This document shows positions 24,729 through 34,076 of a stretch of DNA of 64,000 nucleotides, piece after piece (position 1 is the stretch's first letter; each line of letters starts with the position of its first letter). The stretch covers positions 496,001 through 560,000 of the forward strand of contig NZ_MCHY01000008.1 in assembly GCF_003609605.1 (NCBI RefSeq), given 5' to 3'. The notes beneath the pieces were generated by a model. The model was not told where the DNA came from. It did not search any database and worked only from the letters and a program-made list of their open reading frames with translations. A program made the position numbers and the translations under genes. The stretch comes from Ammoniphilus oxalaticus (GTDB lineage Bacteria; Bacillota; Bacilli; Aneurinibacillales; RAOX-1).

Positions 24729-24755
24729 AGTGATGGATGAGGAGGTGGATGAAGA

Positions 24756-25637
24756 ATGTCTGTGCGCGTAACGCAAACAATGTTGAATCGAAACATGTTA
24801 AGTAATTTAAACCGAAGCTATCAAGTCCTTGATAAATATCAAAACCAGCTGTCAACTGGAAAGAAGTTAAACAAACCATCAGATGATCCGGTTAGCGTTT
24901 ATCAAGCGATGGCTCACCGCTCAAACGTGGTGGAGATCGAACAGTACAAACGAAATGCGAAAGATGGTTTAAGCTGGATTGAAGTTACAGATGAGGCGCT
25001 TGATCAGGTGACAAATGTGTTGCATCGAGTTAGGGAGTTAGTCGTATTGGCAAGCAATGGAACCAATGAAGATACTTCTATGGGTGCGATCAAAGCAGAG
25101 ATAGAACAGCTGAGGGATCATGTTGGTGAGATCGCGAATACGACCATTGGTGACAAGTATATTTTTTCAGGCACTGATACGAAAGAAAGGCCATACGGCG
25201 AGAATGGATTCTCAATTGACGACGATGCTGGTGAGATAGAATGGGAAGTAGGACAGCAGAGCATGATTAAAGTGAGTGTAAATGGCTCAAACATCTTTTC
25301 GGGCCTCTTGGGTGGATCCGGAGAAGGTATGTTTGATGAAATTCTCAATGATTTAGAAAATGGCAACCCTGGGAACTGGTTAGGAGAAATAGATGAGCAA
25401 CTAGATACAGTTCTAACTGAACGGGCAAGCGTCGGCGCGAATATGAATCGGATGGAATTGGTGTTGTCCAGGCTTGATCAAGTTGAAATTACAACGAAGA
25501 AGTTGTTGTCAAAGACAGAAGATGCTGATATCGCTGAGACGATTACGGAATTAATCACGCAAGAAAATGTGCATCGAGCCGCACTATCCGCGGGCGCTAG
25601 AATTATTCAACCGAGCCTGGTTGATTTCTTACGTTAA
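24756..25637 (+). CDS. flgL: Flagellar hook-associated protein 3 FlgL
   Basis: The 293-residue flagellin-like protein has MSVRVTQTMLNRNMLSNLNR at the N-terminus and YQNQLSTGKKLNKPSDDPVS (about residues 28-47), a classic FlgL segment. C-terminal helices with TEDADIAETITELITQENVH mirror the flagellin D1. It is the second hook-filament junction protein. GAGGAGGTGGATGAAGA precedes the ATG. Unlike hag in this genome, no intron interrupts its C-terminal region. Confidence 0.95.
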   Translation: MSVRVTQTMLNRNMLSNLNRSYQVLDKYQNQLSTGKKLNKPSDDPVSVYQAMAHRSNVVEIEQYKRNAKDGLSWIEVTDEALDQVTNVLHRVRELVVLASNGTNEDTSMGAIKAEIEQLRDHVGEIANTTIGDKYIFSGTDTKERPYGENGFSIDDDAGEIEWEVGQQSMIKVSVNGSNIFSGLLGGSGEGMFDEILNDLENGNPGNWLGEIDEQLDTVLTERASVGANMNRMELVLSRLDQVEITTKKLLSKTEDADIAETITELITQENVHRAALSAGARIIQPSLVDFLR

Positions 25638-25682
25638 TTAACTAGTTTATTATCCTCAATTACAGAAGGGTGGTGAATAAAT

Positions 25683-27017
25683 ATGCTCATTTCGGAATCG
25701 TTACAAACTCCCGTTCAAAACACGTCGCTACAGGTAGGTAAAGCGGGCGCGCCAGATTCAACGGCAACGAATGCTTTTTCAGTACTCTTCGGAGAGTTTC
25801 AGAGTCTAACAGAGTTAAGAGAACTAGATTCGCCTAAGACGATAGAACAAGAACAACTAGAAGAGATGAAAGATGAAATCGTAGCGTTGCTAGCCGTGTG
25901 GCTATCTAATTTTGATCATATAGCCGATGAACAGATTAAGGAAAGTATACGGTCCGCAAGGGAGACGCCTTTGTCTAAAGAAGGGATTCAATCGCTCCTA
26001 CAAGCATTAGGACAACAAGTAGATACGCCTGATGATCTTATTCAACAGTTCAAGGGAATAGCGGATAGAATTGAAGGTTCTTCGAACCAGAATGCAATAC
26101 TAGAAAGCATCTCGTCAAGTGTTTTCGAATATCTAGGAATGAACCAATCGGCTTCTGGTGAAGAAAATAGCAACAATCCGGAAAATCTCATCGATCAAAT
26201 AATGAGATCAATAAATAAAGAAACTTCAATAGAGTCTCAGAGGTGGATGCCTTTCTCTGCACAAGTCGGAGTACAGGGACGAACATTTAATGAAGTGCCG
26301 CTGAATATAACTGCGTCAGATGAATTGACCATTCAAGTCGAACATCAAGAGGCATCAATAGAAGAAATCGTTCAACAATCACCCGAAGAAATGGTGATAA
26401 TCGGTGAAGAGTTTCTTGACGTTAACGTGAATACTCAACGTTCAAACATGGGAACGACCTTCCCTGCTTTTAACTTATCATTCAACCATAGTATTCAATC
26501 ACAAGAGCAAAATGTGGATAGCGCTAAAATTCATCAGGAACGTTTGGTGCCAGAAATGACCGAATTCCTCGTTTCCAAGTTGCAGATTTCAAATTTGCTT
26601 AACGGGACCGAAGCAAGGGTTTCCCTATATCCAGAACATCTTGGTCATTTGGATGTCAGGGTTGTTCTGCAAGAGGGTCAAATGGTTGCGCAGTTTATCG
26701 CGGAAACAACGCTTGGTAAAGATCTCTTGGAAGCTCAACTTGCTGGTTTACGACAATCATTGCAACAAAACGGGATACAAGTAACAAAAATTGATGTGCA
26801 AACGGCTGCAGAAACTGGTTTGCAAAACCAACAGCAACAATCTCAGACTCGCTCTGGAACGTATCAACAACAGCACCAAGCGAAACAGCGTCAATCATCA
26901 GTTTCGAGGGTTGGACAACTAAATCAGGGAGAAGTAAGCGGTGTTTATGATCAAACGTTGACGAATTCAGGCAATAGGGCTCAGCATTCGGATACGAGCA
27001 TTGATCTAACTGCCTAA
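25683..27017 (+). CDS. fliK: Flagellar hook-length control protein FliK
   Basis: The 444-residue protein has a long, poorly conserved, Glu/Gln/Ser-rich N-terminal ruler region. The conserved C-terminal substrate-switch domain is at about residues 295-380 (LNGTEARVSLYPEHLGHLDV; GKDLLEAQLAGLRQSLQQNG, ending IQVTKIDV). A Gln-rich tail follows. It measures hook length and switches export to filament proteins. Its position directly before flgD and flgE matches the known order, but the usual upstream fliE-fliJ genes are absent; flgL precedes it instead. Confidence 0.88.
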   Translation: MLISESLQTPVQNTSLQVGKAGAPDSTATNAFSVLFGEFQSLTELRELDSPKTIEQEQLEEMKDEIVALLAVWLSNFDHIADEQIKESIRSARETPLSKEGIQSLLQALGQQVDTPDDLIQQFKGIADRIEGSSNQNAILESISSSVFEYLGMNQSASGEENSNNPENLIDQIMRSINKETSIESQRWMPFSAQVGVQGRTFNEVPLNITASDELTIQVEHQEASIEEIVQQSPEEMVIIGEEFLDVNVNTQRSNMGTTFPAFNLSFNHSIQSQEQNVDSAKIHQERLVPEMTEFLVSKLQISNLLNGTEARVSLYPEHLGHLDVRVVLQEGQMVAQFIAETTLGKDLLEAQLAGLRQSLQQNGIQVTKIDVQTAAETGLQNQQQQSQTRSGTYQQQHQAKQRQSSVSRVGQLNQGEVSGVYDQTLTNSGNRAQHSDTSIDLTA

Positions 27018-27033
27018 GGTAGGAGGTAAGCAA

Positions 27034-27447
27034 GTGCCAACTGTAAACAATGTCCAAGGTTCATATTATCAAAATGTAAGAACACATGAACAAAAAGAAA
27101 TCATGGGCAAGGAAGATTTCCTTAAAATTCTGATTGCTCAATTAAGGCATCAGGATCCGCTACAACCGATGGAGGACAAGGAATTTATCGGGCAAATGAC
27201 TCAATTTAGCTCCCTTGAACAAATGATGAATTTAAACGAAGCATTTTTGAAGTTTGCTGATTCACAGAACGGGTTGAATGCTCATGCATCAACGATCGGC
27301 AAAGAAATCAGTTGGTTTGATCCTGAAATCAATGATCTGAAGAGCGGCTTGGTAACAGGCGTAACGACCAAAGAGGGCAGTGTTTTTTACATAGGAGACG
27401 GATGGAAAGTACCCATTGAGCAAGTGAGTTCGATTCGACAACCATAA
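27034..27447 (+). CDS. flgD: Flagellar hook-capping protein FlgD
   Basis: The 137-residue protein starts at GTG 27034 after TAGGAGGTAAG. The conserved FlgD N-terminal segment is clear: GKEDFLKILIAQLRHQDPLQ then PMEDKEFIGQMTQFSSLEQM. The short length is normal for Bacillales FlgD, which lack the large C-terminal Tudor/Fn3 domains. It forms the cap for hook polymerisation. Confidence 0.93.
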   Translation: MPTVNNVQGSYYQNVRTHEQKEIMGKEDFLKILIAQLRHQDPLQPMEDKEFIGQMTQFSSLEQMMNLNEAFLKFADSQNGLNAHASTIGKEISWFDPEINDLKSGLVTGVTTKEGSVFYIGDGWKVPIEQVSSIRQP

Positions 27448-27465
27448 TATAAAGGGGGATATTCA

Positions 27466-28311
27466 ATGCTTCGTTCATTATATTCAGGAATTTCTGGGAT
27501 GCAAGGATTCCAAACAAAATTAGATGTGATCGGGAATAATGTTGCCAACGTTAATACTGTGGGTTATAAGAAAAGTAGAGTTATGTTTCAAGATATTTTA
27601 AGTCAAACGGTCGCTGGAGCGACTGCGCCTGGTGTCGCGGGAGGAGTCAATCCAAAACAGATTGGGTTAGGGGTTAATGCTGCGGCAATTGATGTGGTGC
27701 ATTCACCTGGCAGCCCGATGACTACGAACTTGTCGACAGATTTGAGTATCGATGGGGATGGTTTTTTCATTGTATCACCTGATGGGGGAAATGCCCAATA
27801 TTTAACAAGAGCTGGGAATTTTACCCGCGATGCAAATGGGGATCTTGTAACTGCTCAAGGTTACCACGTACTTGATGAAGATGGTAACGTAATCAATATT
27901 CCTCGGTATGATGAGTCAGCTTCAATCGGTTACACGTCCTTTTCAATTGATATGAATGGACAGGTGTGGGGGACACGTGGAGATGATGGTACGACAGAAT
28001 TAGTAAGTGTTGATGGAGGCGCAGGGGATACAATTGGAATAGCGACCGTAAATAATCCTGGTGGATTGCAGAAGTTAGGCGGTTCGCTTTACGAGGTTAC
28101 GACAAATGCTCACCCAGGTGGTGTACCTGTAATTGGCACTCCTGAAACCAGTTCCGTTCAAATTATCTCCGGCCAACTTGAGATGTCTAATGTAGAATTA
28201 ACAGAGGAGTTTGCGGAAATGATCGTAGCGCAACGCGGATTCCAAGCGAACGCGAGAACGATTACGACTTCCGACTCGATTTTAGAAGAAGTTGTGAACT
28301 TGAAACGATAA
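27466..28311 (+). CDS. flgE: Flagellar hook protein FlgE (FlgG-like)
   Basis: The 281-residue protein has MLRSLYSGISGMQGFQTKLD, then VIGNNVANVNTVGYKKSRVM, the hook/rod N-terminal signature. At the C-terminus it has VELTEEFAEMIVAQRGFQAN with ARTITTSDSILEEVVNLKR. It follows flgD, where the hook gene belongs. The length is short for a hook protein but usual for Bacillus hook genes (once called flgG). It is distinct from the flhO/flhP rod genes at the left of the window. Confidence 0.9.
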   Translation: MLRSLYSGISGMQGFQTKLDVIGNNVANVNTVGYKKSRVMFQDILSQTVAGATAPGVAGGVNPKQIGLGVNAAAIDVVHSPGSPMTTNLSTDLSIDGDGFFIVSPDGGNAQYLTRAGNFTRDANGDLVTAQGYHVLDEDGNVINIPRYDESASIGYTSFSIDMNGQVWGTRGDDGTTELVSVDGGAGDTIGIATVNNPGGLQKLGGSLYEVTTNAHPGGVPVIGTPETSSVQIISGQLEMSNVELTEEFAEMIVAQRGFQANARTITTSDSILEEVVNLKR

Positions 28312-28360
28312 GTTGATGTGGGTTAGACTTTAGTAGCAGATGAGGATGGTACGGTAAACG

Positions 28361-28786
28361 ATGCGAAGATTTTTGTTAATGATCATCAGCTTAATCCTAC
28401 TGCTCACCGTGTCTGGTGTGACGATCTGGCAAGTGTTTAAGCAACCGAACGACCCAGCTATGTCCGCAAATTTGAACGCAGATAAGTTGGAAGAAAATTC
28501 AATGGAAACAGATGAATTAACAGTGAACTTGGCGGAACACGGCTATATTCTTTTGAAATTTCAATTGCAGGCTGACTCCGTTAAAACGAAACGAGAACTG
28601 GAACTTCGTATGCCTCAAATTCGACATCATATTATTCGGATTGCTTCTGTCAAAACATTGGTTGAGTTGAAGGGGGAGCAGGGGATTGAAAATTTAGAGG
28701 AAACCCTTCGGGCAGAGCTAAACGAATTAGTCAATACGGGTCAGGTGATAAAAGTTTATACGACAAAGATCATAGCGCGCGATTAA
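28361..28786 (+). CDS. fliL: Flagellar basal body-associated protein FliL
   Basis: The 141-residue membrane protein has a single N-terminal TM (about residues 3-24, LLMIISLILLLTVSGVTIWQ). It also has a periplasm-facing stomatin-like domain with the family pattern around LELRMPQIRHHIIRIASVKT and LRAELNELVNTGQVIKVYTT. It stabilises stator units and torque. flbD (swrD), usually between flgE and fliL, is missing; the 49-nt gap cannot hold it. Confidence 0.9.
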   Translation: MRRFLLMIISLILLLTVSGVTIWQVFKQPNDPAMSANLNADKLEENSMETDELTVNLAEHGYILLKFQLQADSVKTKRELELRMPQIRHHIIRIASVKTLVELKGEQGIENLEETLRAELNELVNTGQVIKVYTTKIIARD

Positions 28787-28810
28787 TGATGTATGGGTAG
28801 GTGAGGATAG

Positions 28811-29803
28811 ATGGCTGATGTTTTGTCGCAACATGAAATAGATGCTTTGTTGACAGCCATATCGACGGGCGATTTAAAGGAACCCGAGCTCGAGGAGCCA
28901 AAAAAGATAAAAATATATGACTTCAAGCGGGCCGTTCGCTTTTCGAAGGACCAAATTCGAAATTTGGTCCGACTTCATGAAGGTTACGCGCGCTTATTAA
29001 CGAGTTTTTTTTCTGCGCAATTGCGGACATTTGCTAGGGTGAGCGTCGCATCCGTTGATCAACTTTCATATGAAGAATTTATGCGGTCTATTCCTGAGAA
29101 GACGGTTCTGTCAACGTTTGAAGGCAAAGGGATCCAGGGTCTGATGTTAATGGAGATGAGTCCCTACATTACTTATGCGATCTTAGATCGACTATTCGGC
29201 GGATCGGGATCACCTACCGATATGGAATTGAGCAATGGATTGACTGAAATCGAAGTGTCTGTATTAGAACGAATGAATAGCCGAATTTTGGACCTGTTTC
29301 ACGAATCTTGGCAGGACTTGATGGAAGTTGATCCTCAATTACTAGAATTAGAAACGAACCCGCAATTTGTGCAAATTGTTCCGCCAAATGAGACGGTCAT
29401 CGTCATCTCATTCAGTGTGGAAATCGGTGAGACTTCAGGATTATTAAACTTCTGTTTACCATATGTCGTGCTGGAACCGATTATACCGAAGTTGACAACT
29501 CAACAGTTATTTTCGATGAATCGACGAGAAAAAACGGAGCAGGAAGGCGAAGGTCTAAAAGACTCAATGCAACGGGTTGAATTACCGCTTGTTGCTGAGT
29601 TAGGCGCCACTCGGATTAGCATTCAGGACTTTTTAAATCTGGAGGCAGGTGATGTGATTCAATTGGATCAGCCAGTTGACAGTATGTTAAATCTCAAGGT
29701 GGGCCCCGAGGTGAAATTTCAAGGGTACCCTGGCGAGAGAAAAGGTCGATTGGCCATTCGGATTGAGCGGGCATTCAGTGAAGGGGTGGATAAGGATGAG
29801 TGA
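28811..29803 (+). CDS. fliM: Flagellar motor switch protein FliM
   Basis: The 330-residue protein has the N-terminal CheY-P binding helix LSQHEIDALLTAIS (residues 5-18). The middle domain (CheC/FliM fold) includes YDFKRAVRFSKDQIRNLVRL and GSGSPTDM. The C-terminal SpoA/FliN-like domain includes LEAGDVIQLDQPVDSMLNLK. It forms the C-ring with FliY and FliG and sets rotation direction. Its last codons overlap the fliY start by 8 nt, indicating coupled translation. Confidence 0.96.
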   Translation: MADVLSQHEIDALLTAISTGDLKEPELEEPKKIKIYDFKRAVRFSKDQIRNLVRLHEGYARLLTSFFSAQLRTFARVSVASVDQLSYEEFMRSIPEKTVLSTFEGKGIQGLMLMEMSPYITYAILDRLFGGSGSPTDMELSNGLTEIEVSVLERMNSRILDLFHESWQDLMEVDPQLLELETNPQFVQIVPPNETVIVISFSVEIGETSGLLNFCLPYVVLEPIIPKLTTQQLFSMNRREKTEQEGEGLKDSMQRVELPLVAELGATRISIQDFLNLEAGDVIQLDQPVDSMLNLKVGPEVKFQGYPGERKGRLAIRIERAFSEGVDKDE

Positions 29804-30929
29804 CAATCATATTTTGTCGCAAGATGAAATAAATGCGTTGTTGAGTGGGGGACTTGACAACGAGGAGACGGAACAAGAAAGTCAGACGGACGAGATTGAT
29901 CAGTGGCTAACTCTAATGGAGCAGGACGCTCTAGGTGAGATCGGGAATATCTCACTAGGTAACGCGGCGACAAGTCTGTCGATTTTGCTTGGACAAGATG
30001 TTGATATAACTACCCCAAAAGTACATACAGTTCACCAAAGTGAATTTAAGGATTTGTTTCCGACTCCACACGTCGGTATTCATGTCGATTATACAGATGG
30101 TTTTTTAGGGATGAATCTGTTTGTGTTGCAGGATCAGGATGCTAAAATTATTGCGGATTTGATGATGGGCGGGACGGGTCGACCGCAGGAAGAGGAATTA
30201 TCCGAGTTGCATCTTAGCGCTGTGCAAGAAGCGATGAACCAAATGATGGGATCTGCAGCAACATCCATGTCAACGCTATTTGATCGGCTTGTCAATATTA
30301 CGCCGCCCGCGATCCGTGTTTTGGATGCAGCAGAAGGGGAGCTGCCGTATTTTTCGGAGGATATCATTATCGGGGTTTCGTTTCGCTTAAAAATAGGCGA
30401 GCTTGTTGACTCAAATATGATTCAATTAATCCCTCTTTCTTTTGCAAAAGAAATGGTCGGAAGTTTACTAGGTGAGCCACAAACGCAAATGACTGAGGAA
30501 CCTGTTGTTGACACGGCGTCTTCCGTCGCGGAAGTTGAAACGGAAGCATCTGAACCTGTTGAATTTCCTATCGAAACAGACGAACCTAGCGCTCCAGCGA
30601 GTGAAGCAGCTCAAAAGCAGGTGACCCCTGTTTCTTTTCCCTCGTTTACGGAACTTGATCTATCCGCCGTTCATGAGGGAAACTTAAATCTGCTGATGGA
30701 TATTAAATTACAAGTATCAGTAGAATTAGGCAGATCGAAAAAGAAGATCAACGATATTTTAGGACTGCATAATGGATCCATAGTTGAATTAGAGCGATTG
30801 GCTGGAGAGCCTGTCGACGTTCTCGTTAATAATAAATTGATTGCAAAAGGTGAAGTGGTTGTACTAGGTGAAAATTTTGCTGTGCGCCTAACCGAAATCT
30901 TAAATTCCGCCGATCGTCTAAAAGATTAA
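29796..30929 (+). CDS. fliY: Flagellar motor switch phosphatase FliY
   Basis: The product is about 377 residues. The N-terminal CheY-P binding motif is ILSQDEINALLSGG. Two CheC-type phosphatase helices follow: ALGEIGNISLGNAATSLSIL (E..N intact) and LSAVQEAMNQMMGSAATSMS. A Pro/Glu/Ala-rich linker (about 235-275) is followed by a C-terminal FliN domain (VSVELGRSKKKINDILGLHN; LAGEPVDVLVNNKLIAKGEV). It is a C-ring component that dephosphorylates CheY-P. The next genes in B. subtilis (cheY-fliZ-P-Q-R-flhB-A-F-G) are not here; a terminator ends the operon. Confidence 0.95.
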   Translation: MSDNHILSQDEINALLSGGLDNEETEQESQTDEIDQWLTLMEQDALGEIGNISLGNAATSLSILLGQDVDITTPKVHTVHQSEFKDLFPTPHVGIHVDYTDGFLGMNLFVLQDQDAKIIADLMMGGTGRPQEEELSELHLSAVQEAMNQMMGSAATSMSTLFDRLVNITPPAIRVLDAAEGELPYFSEDIIIGVSFRLKIGELVDSNMIQLIPLSFAKEMVGSLLGEPQTQMTEEPVVDTASSVAEVETEASEPVEFPIETDEPSAPASEAAQKQVTPVSFPSFTELDLSAVHEGNLNLLMDIKLQVSVELGRSKKKINDILGLHNGSIVELERLAGEPVDVLVNNKLIAKGEVVVLGENFAVRLTEILNSADRLKD

Positions 30930-30938
30930 TAATCATTT

Positions 30939-30966
30939 GCCCTTTATTTTTAGAAGGGCGTTTTTT
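30939..30966 (+). terminator. Rho-independent terminator after fliY
   Basis: GCCCTT (30939-30944) pairs with AAGGGC (30954-30959), followed by G and six T. Confidence 0.88.
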
Positions 30967-31012
30967 AATCTCTGCTAAAATAAATTATCTTGCTGCTGCG
31001 CGCTCATTCAGT

Positions 31013-31040
31013 TAAACAAAATCCGATAAGTTGCCGATAA
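31013..31040 (+). promoter_or_regulatory. Sigma-D promoter of flaG-fliD-fliT-fliS
   Basis: TAAA (31013-31016), 16 nt, GCCGATAA (31033-31040), 42 nt before the flaG ATG. A second, imperfect CCGATAAG lies inside the spacer. Confidence 0.88.
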
Positions 31041-31081
31041 AACACAGTAGAATAGTTGGTAACGAATAGGAGGTTTCGCTG

Positions 31082-31432
31082 ATGGAAATCAATCGTGTTT
31101 CCCCTGTGACGAATAGACAATTACCGTTGGATCAACCTGATTCAAAAGAGCGATCGAAAGAAGAAAAGCAAGCTGATCGCGAGCAAGATATGGTTGCAAA
31201 ACAGCCTGCGACAGAGAAAGACATGGCTAGGGCAGTTGAAGGATTAAATAAAATGTTTGAATCGGCGCATACGCATATTCAATTTACTTATCACGAAGAA
31301 CTTGGCAAGTATTATGTACAAATTATTGATGAAAATGATGAAGTCATCAAAGAGATCCCCTCCAAAAAAATACTCGATATGGTTACGGAAATGGGTAAAG
31401 CGTTGGGCCTCATTTTCGATAGAAAAGTATAG
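31082..31432 (+). CDS. flaG: Flagellar protein FlaG
   Basis: The 116-residue protein has a charged, disordered N-terminal half (Lys/Glu/Asp/Gln-rich). The conserved C-terminal FlaG domain reads AHTHIQFTYHEELGKYYVQI then IDENDEVIKEIPSKKILDMV. It is found with fliD and thought to affect filament length. SD AGGAGGTTTCGCTG precedes the ATG. It is the first gene of a sigma-D operon. Confidence 0.92.
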   Translation: MEINRVSPVTNRQLPLDQPDSKERSKEEKQADREQDMVAKQPATEKDMARAVEGLNKMFESAHTHIQFTYHEELGKYYVQIIDENDEVIKEIPSKKILDMVTEMGKALGLIFDRKV

Positions 31433-31450
31433 AAAGGGCGGTGCTAAACA

Positions 31451-33064
31451 GTGATCAGTCAAGTCCGTTTTAGTGGACTCGCCTCCGGATTAGACACAGA
31501 GAATATTATTAAAAATTTAATGTCCGCTGAACGCATGCCGTTAAATAAAATGTTACAACAAAAACAATGGCAGGAATGGCAGCAAGAAGCGTATCGGGAA
31601 GCGAATAATAAGTTGCTAGATTTGCGCAGCTCAATGGAGAAATTGCGATTAAGCGGCTCGTTTAATCAATCGAAAGTAAGTTCATCGAATACATCTGCAG
31701 TTGATGTTAGTAGAGTGGGAAATCCAAGTTTGGAAAATTATACGATAACGGTTAATAAGCTTGCAGAACCCGCCCAACCCGCATCGGTGAAGTTTAATAA
31801 AATTAATATAGAAAATTCAAATATGGAATTAAAAGAGGAATTTAGCTTCAAGTTGAGCAATGGCGAAAAAAATAAAGATGGTTCGATCAAGGAAGATACA
31901 ATTAAAGTATTGAAAACGGATACGATTAATACAGTCATCTCTAAAATTAACGCCCAATCCAATAAGACGGGTGTTACCGCTTTTCTTTCTGAAGGGGACG
32001 AAGGAAAAAGAATTGTTTTGACTTCAACTGAATCCGGAAAGGATTCTAACATTATTGTAAGTGACATTGATTATACTGGTGAACAAGGGGAGAATCCGCT
32101 AGGAATAGTGGACGGAAAGATGACGATACCTTTTGAGGGTGAACCTTCGCATAATTTTAACCTGGAGGAAGGTTTAGGTGGTTCCGTAAACAGTGGAAAC
32201 GCTGGATCTGCTGGGATCATCACTATCAACGGGATGACGATTGAAACAAAAACTAACACCTTTACCTACGATGGAATGCGAATTAATTTAAAAAGCGCGA
32301 GTGACGGTCCGATCACGATCAACAAACAAACCGATACCGACGCTATTTTCAATGACATCAAAGGTTTTGTCGATAAATATAATGAAGTGATTGAGAGCTT
32401 AAATGGCAAATTAAGCGAAAAAAAATATAGAGATTTCCCGCCCTTGTTAGCAGAGCAAAAAGAAGATATGAAAGAAAAAGAAATCGAATTGTGGGAAGAA
32501 AAAGCAAAAAGCGGCTTACTCCGCAGCGATCCCCTTATTTCTAATGTGCTTACAAGTATGCGAACAAGCCTATATACATCCGTTTCTGTGATGGGAGAGG
32601 ATGGAGAAGTTGAGAAAAAGTTGTCGTTAAGTCAATTTGGAATCACGACGAGCGATGATTATTTCGAAAATGGCAAGCTGGTGCTGGATGAAAATAAGTT
32701 GAAGGAAGCGATCACCAATAATTTAGACGATGTGAAAGCATTCTTCGCTCAATCTTCTAAAGAGGACGGCACAACGCTAAACAATCGAAAAAAACATGAG
32801 GAAAGTGGAATCGGCTACAGAATTTATAATCAACTGAACGAGTCAATGAAAGAGTTGACCGCAAAGGCAGGTTCAACCTCGAAGGTAGATAATAGCGTCT
32901 TGGGCAAAAGCATTGGACGGATCAATGATCAAATTAGTGATTTTGAACGGCGATTATCTTTAGTTGAGAGTCGATACTGGAAACAGTTTACCGCGATGGA
33001 GAAGGCCATTCAACAGGCCAATTCACAAAGTGGTTGGTTAATGCAGCAATTCGGTGGAATGTAA
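31451..33064 (+). CDS. fliD: Flagellar filament cap protein FliD (HAP2)
   Basis: The 537-residue protein starts at GTG 31451. The N-terminus reads RFSGLASGLDTENIIKNLMS with MPLNKMLQQKQWQEWQQEAY, the FliD_N pattern. The C-terminal helices (NSVLGKSIGRINDQISDFER then RLSLVESRYWKQFTAMEKAI) are typical of FliD. It caps the growing filament and promotes flagellin folding, including folding of the spliced Hag C-terminus. Confidence 0.95.
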   Translation: MISQVRFSGLASGLDTENIIKNLMSAERMPLNKMLQQKQWQEWQQEAYREANNKLLDLRSSMEKLRLSGSFNQSKVSSSNTSAVDVSRVGNPSLENYTITVNKLAEPAQPASVKFNKINIENSNMELKEEFSFKLSNGEKNKDGSIKEDTIKVLKTDTINTVISKINAQSNKTGVTAFLSEGDEGKRIVLTSTESGKDSNIIVSDIDYTGEQGENPLGIVDGKMTIPFEGEPSHNFNLEEGLGGSVNSGNAGSAGIITINGMTIETKTNTFTYDGMRINLKSASDGPITINKQTDTDAIFNDIKGFVDKYNEVIESLNGKLSEKKYRDFPPLLAEQKEDMKEKEIELWEEKAKSGLLRSDPLISNVLTSMRTSLYTSVSVMGEDGEVEKKLSLSQFGITTSDDYFENGKLVLDENKLKEAITNNLDDVKAFFAQSSKEDGTTLNNRKKHEESGIGYRIYNQLNESMKELTAKAGSTSKVDNSVLGKSIGRINDQISDFERRLSLVESRYWKQFTAMEKAIQQANSQSGWLMQQFGGM

Positions 33065-33081
33065 AGGGTTGGTGAATAACT

Positions 33082-33429
33082 ATGTTACAAGAGAAAGAAG
33101 AGCTTTTTCAACAATATTATAAGACAACCTTTTTAGCCGTTTCTTCATCTGACCCTGAGGAAATTGTCACGTTCGTCAATAAACGAGAAGAGTTGATTGA
33201 GAAAATACAGGAGATCAATGCCACAGGGACGACGGAATTTAATGAGAAAACAAAGCAAATTATTCACAATATACTCGTGCTGGAAGCGGATTTGATCAGC
33301 AAGATGGAGAAGTTAAAGCAAGATGCCCAGGAACAAATTAGCTCGCTGAATGGCGCGAAAAAGTTACGAAGTCAATACGAACAAATGTATACAATGACAG
33401 ATGGAGCTTTTTATGATAAACGGGGATAA
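33082..33429 (+). CDS. fliT: Flagellar export chaperone FliT-like
   Basis: This 115-residue all-helical protein lies between fliD and fliS, the place of FliT, the FliD chaperone. Features fit: an amphipathic N-terminal helix (EELFQQYYKTTFLAVSSSDP), a turn, and helices such as ILVLEADLISKMEKLKQDAQ. FliT sequences diverge strongly, so the call rests on length, helicity and context. Confidence 0.75.
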   Translation: MLQEKEELFQQYYKTTFLAVSSSDPEEIVTFVNKREELIEKIQEINATGTTEFNEKTKQIIHNILVLEADLISKMEKLKQDAQEQISSLNGAKKLRSQYEQMYTMTDGAFYDKRG

Positions 33430-33446
33430 GGAGAGGTGTTAGGCAG

Positions 33447-33830
33447 ATGTTATCATCATCAACAAAGGCGCGCGAAACATACCAGAGAAACCAGGTTCAG
33501 ACAGCGTCGCCCGGTGAATTAACCCTCATGCTTTATAATGGACTTGTCAGGAATATAAAACAGGCTAAGCAGTCAATCGAGGCGAAGCAAATTGAGGCCT
33601 CTCATTCTTTTATAATACGCGCTCAGGACATTATTACGGAACTGATGATTACGTTAAACATGGAGTATGATATCTCGAAGCAACTGATGCCTCTCTATGA
33701 TTATATGAAGCAGTCACTCATCGAAGTGAATCTAAAGAAAGATCTGGATAAACTAGCTGAAGTAGAGGGAATGGCTGCGGAATTGAGAGAAACTTGGGCG
33801 CAAGCAATTAAATTAGCCAAGCAACCATAA
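33447..33830 (+). CDS. fliS: Flagellin export chaperone FliS
   Basis: The 127-residue length is typical. QRNQVQTASPGELTLMLYNG (about residues 13-32) is the FliS hallmark, followed by the helical bundle (LMITLNMEYDISKQLMPLYD). FliS binds the C-terminal D0 region of flagellin. This is exactly the part that hag exons 2 and 3 encode, so unspliced or half-spliced hag products should escape FliS. It is the last gene of the operon, with a strong terminator downstream. Confidence 0.95.
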   Translation: MLSSSTKARETYQRNQVQTASPGELTLMLYNGLVRNIKQAKQSIEAKQIEASHSFIIRAQDIITELMITLNMEYDISKQLMPLYDYMKQSLIEVNLKKDLDKLAEVEGMAAELRETWAQAIKLAKQP

Positions 33831-33873
33831 AATCTTGAACCTTCATCAAGTTACTGGAAATAGTTGACCATTT

Positions 33874-33907
33874 AAGGCCAACACCGTTGTGCTGGCCTTT
33901 TCGCTTT
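33874..33907 (+). terminator. Rho-independent terminator after fliS
   Basis: AAGGCCA (33874-33880) pairs with TGGCCTT (33893-33899), extended by CAC/GTG, then a T-rich tail. Confidence 0.85.
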
Positions 33908-33937
33908 TAAAAAGAAATAGGAATTAATAGAAGTTCA

Positions 33938-33966
33938 TTGTCTTTTCGTACATATTGCTCTATTAT
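33938..33966 (+). promoter_or_regulatory. Sigma-A promoter of the cheY-B-A-W-C-D operon
   Basis: TTGTCT (33938-33943), 17 nt, TATTAT (33961-33966). Transcription would begin near 33973, giving a leader of about 100 nt before cheY. Confidence 0.6.
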
Positions 33967-34076
33967 TTATATAATTAGAGACTTTATACACACATAAAAT
34001 GAATTGGCTCTCCTAATTGATCTAGATTCATTTATAGATGATTCAAAATATATTAATAGCATGATGGAGGGAAGGT

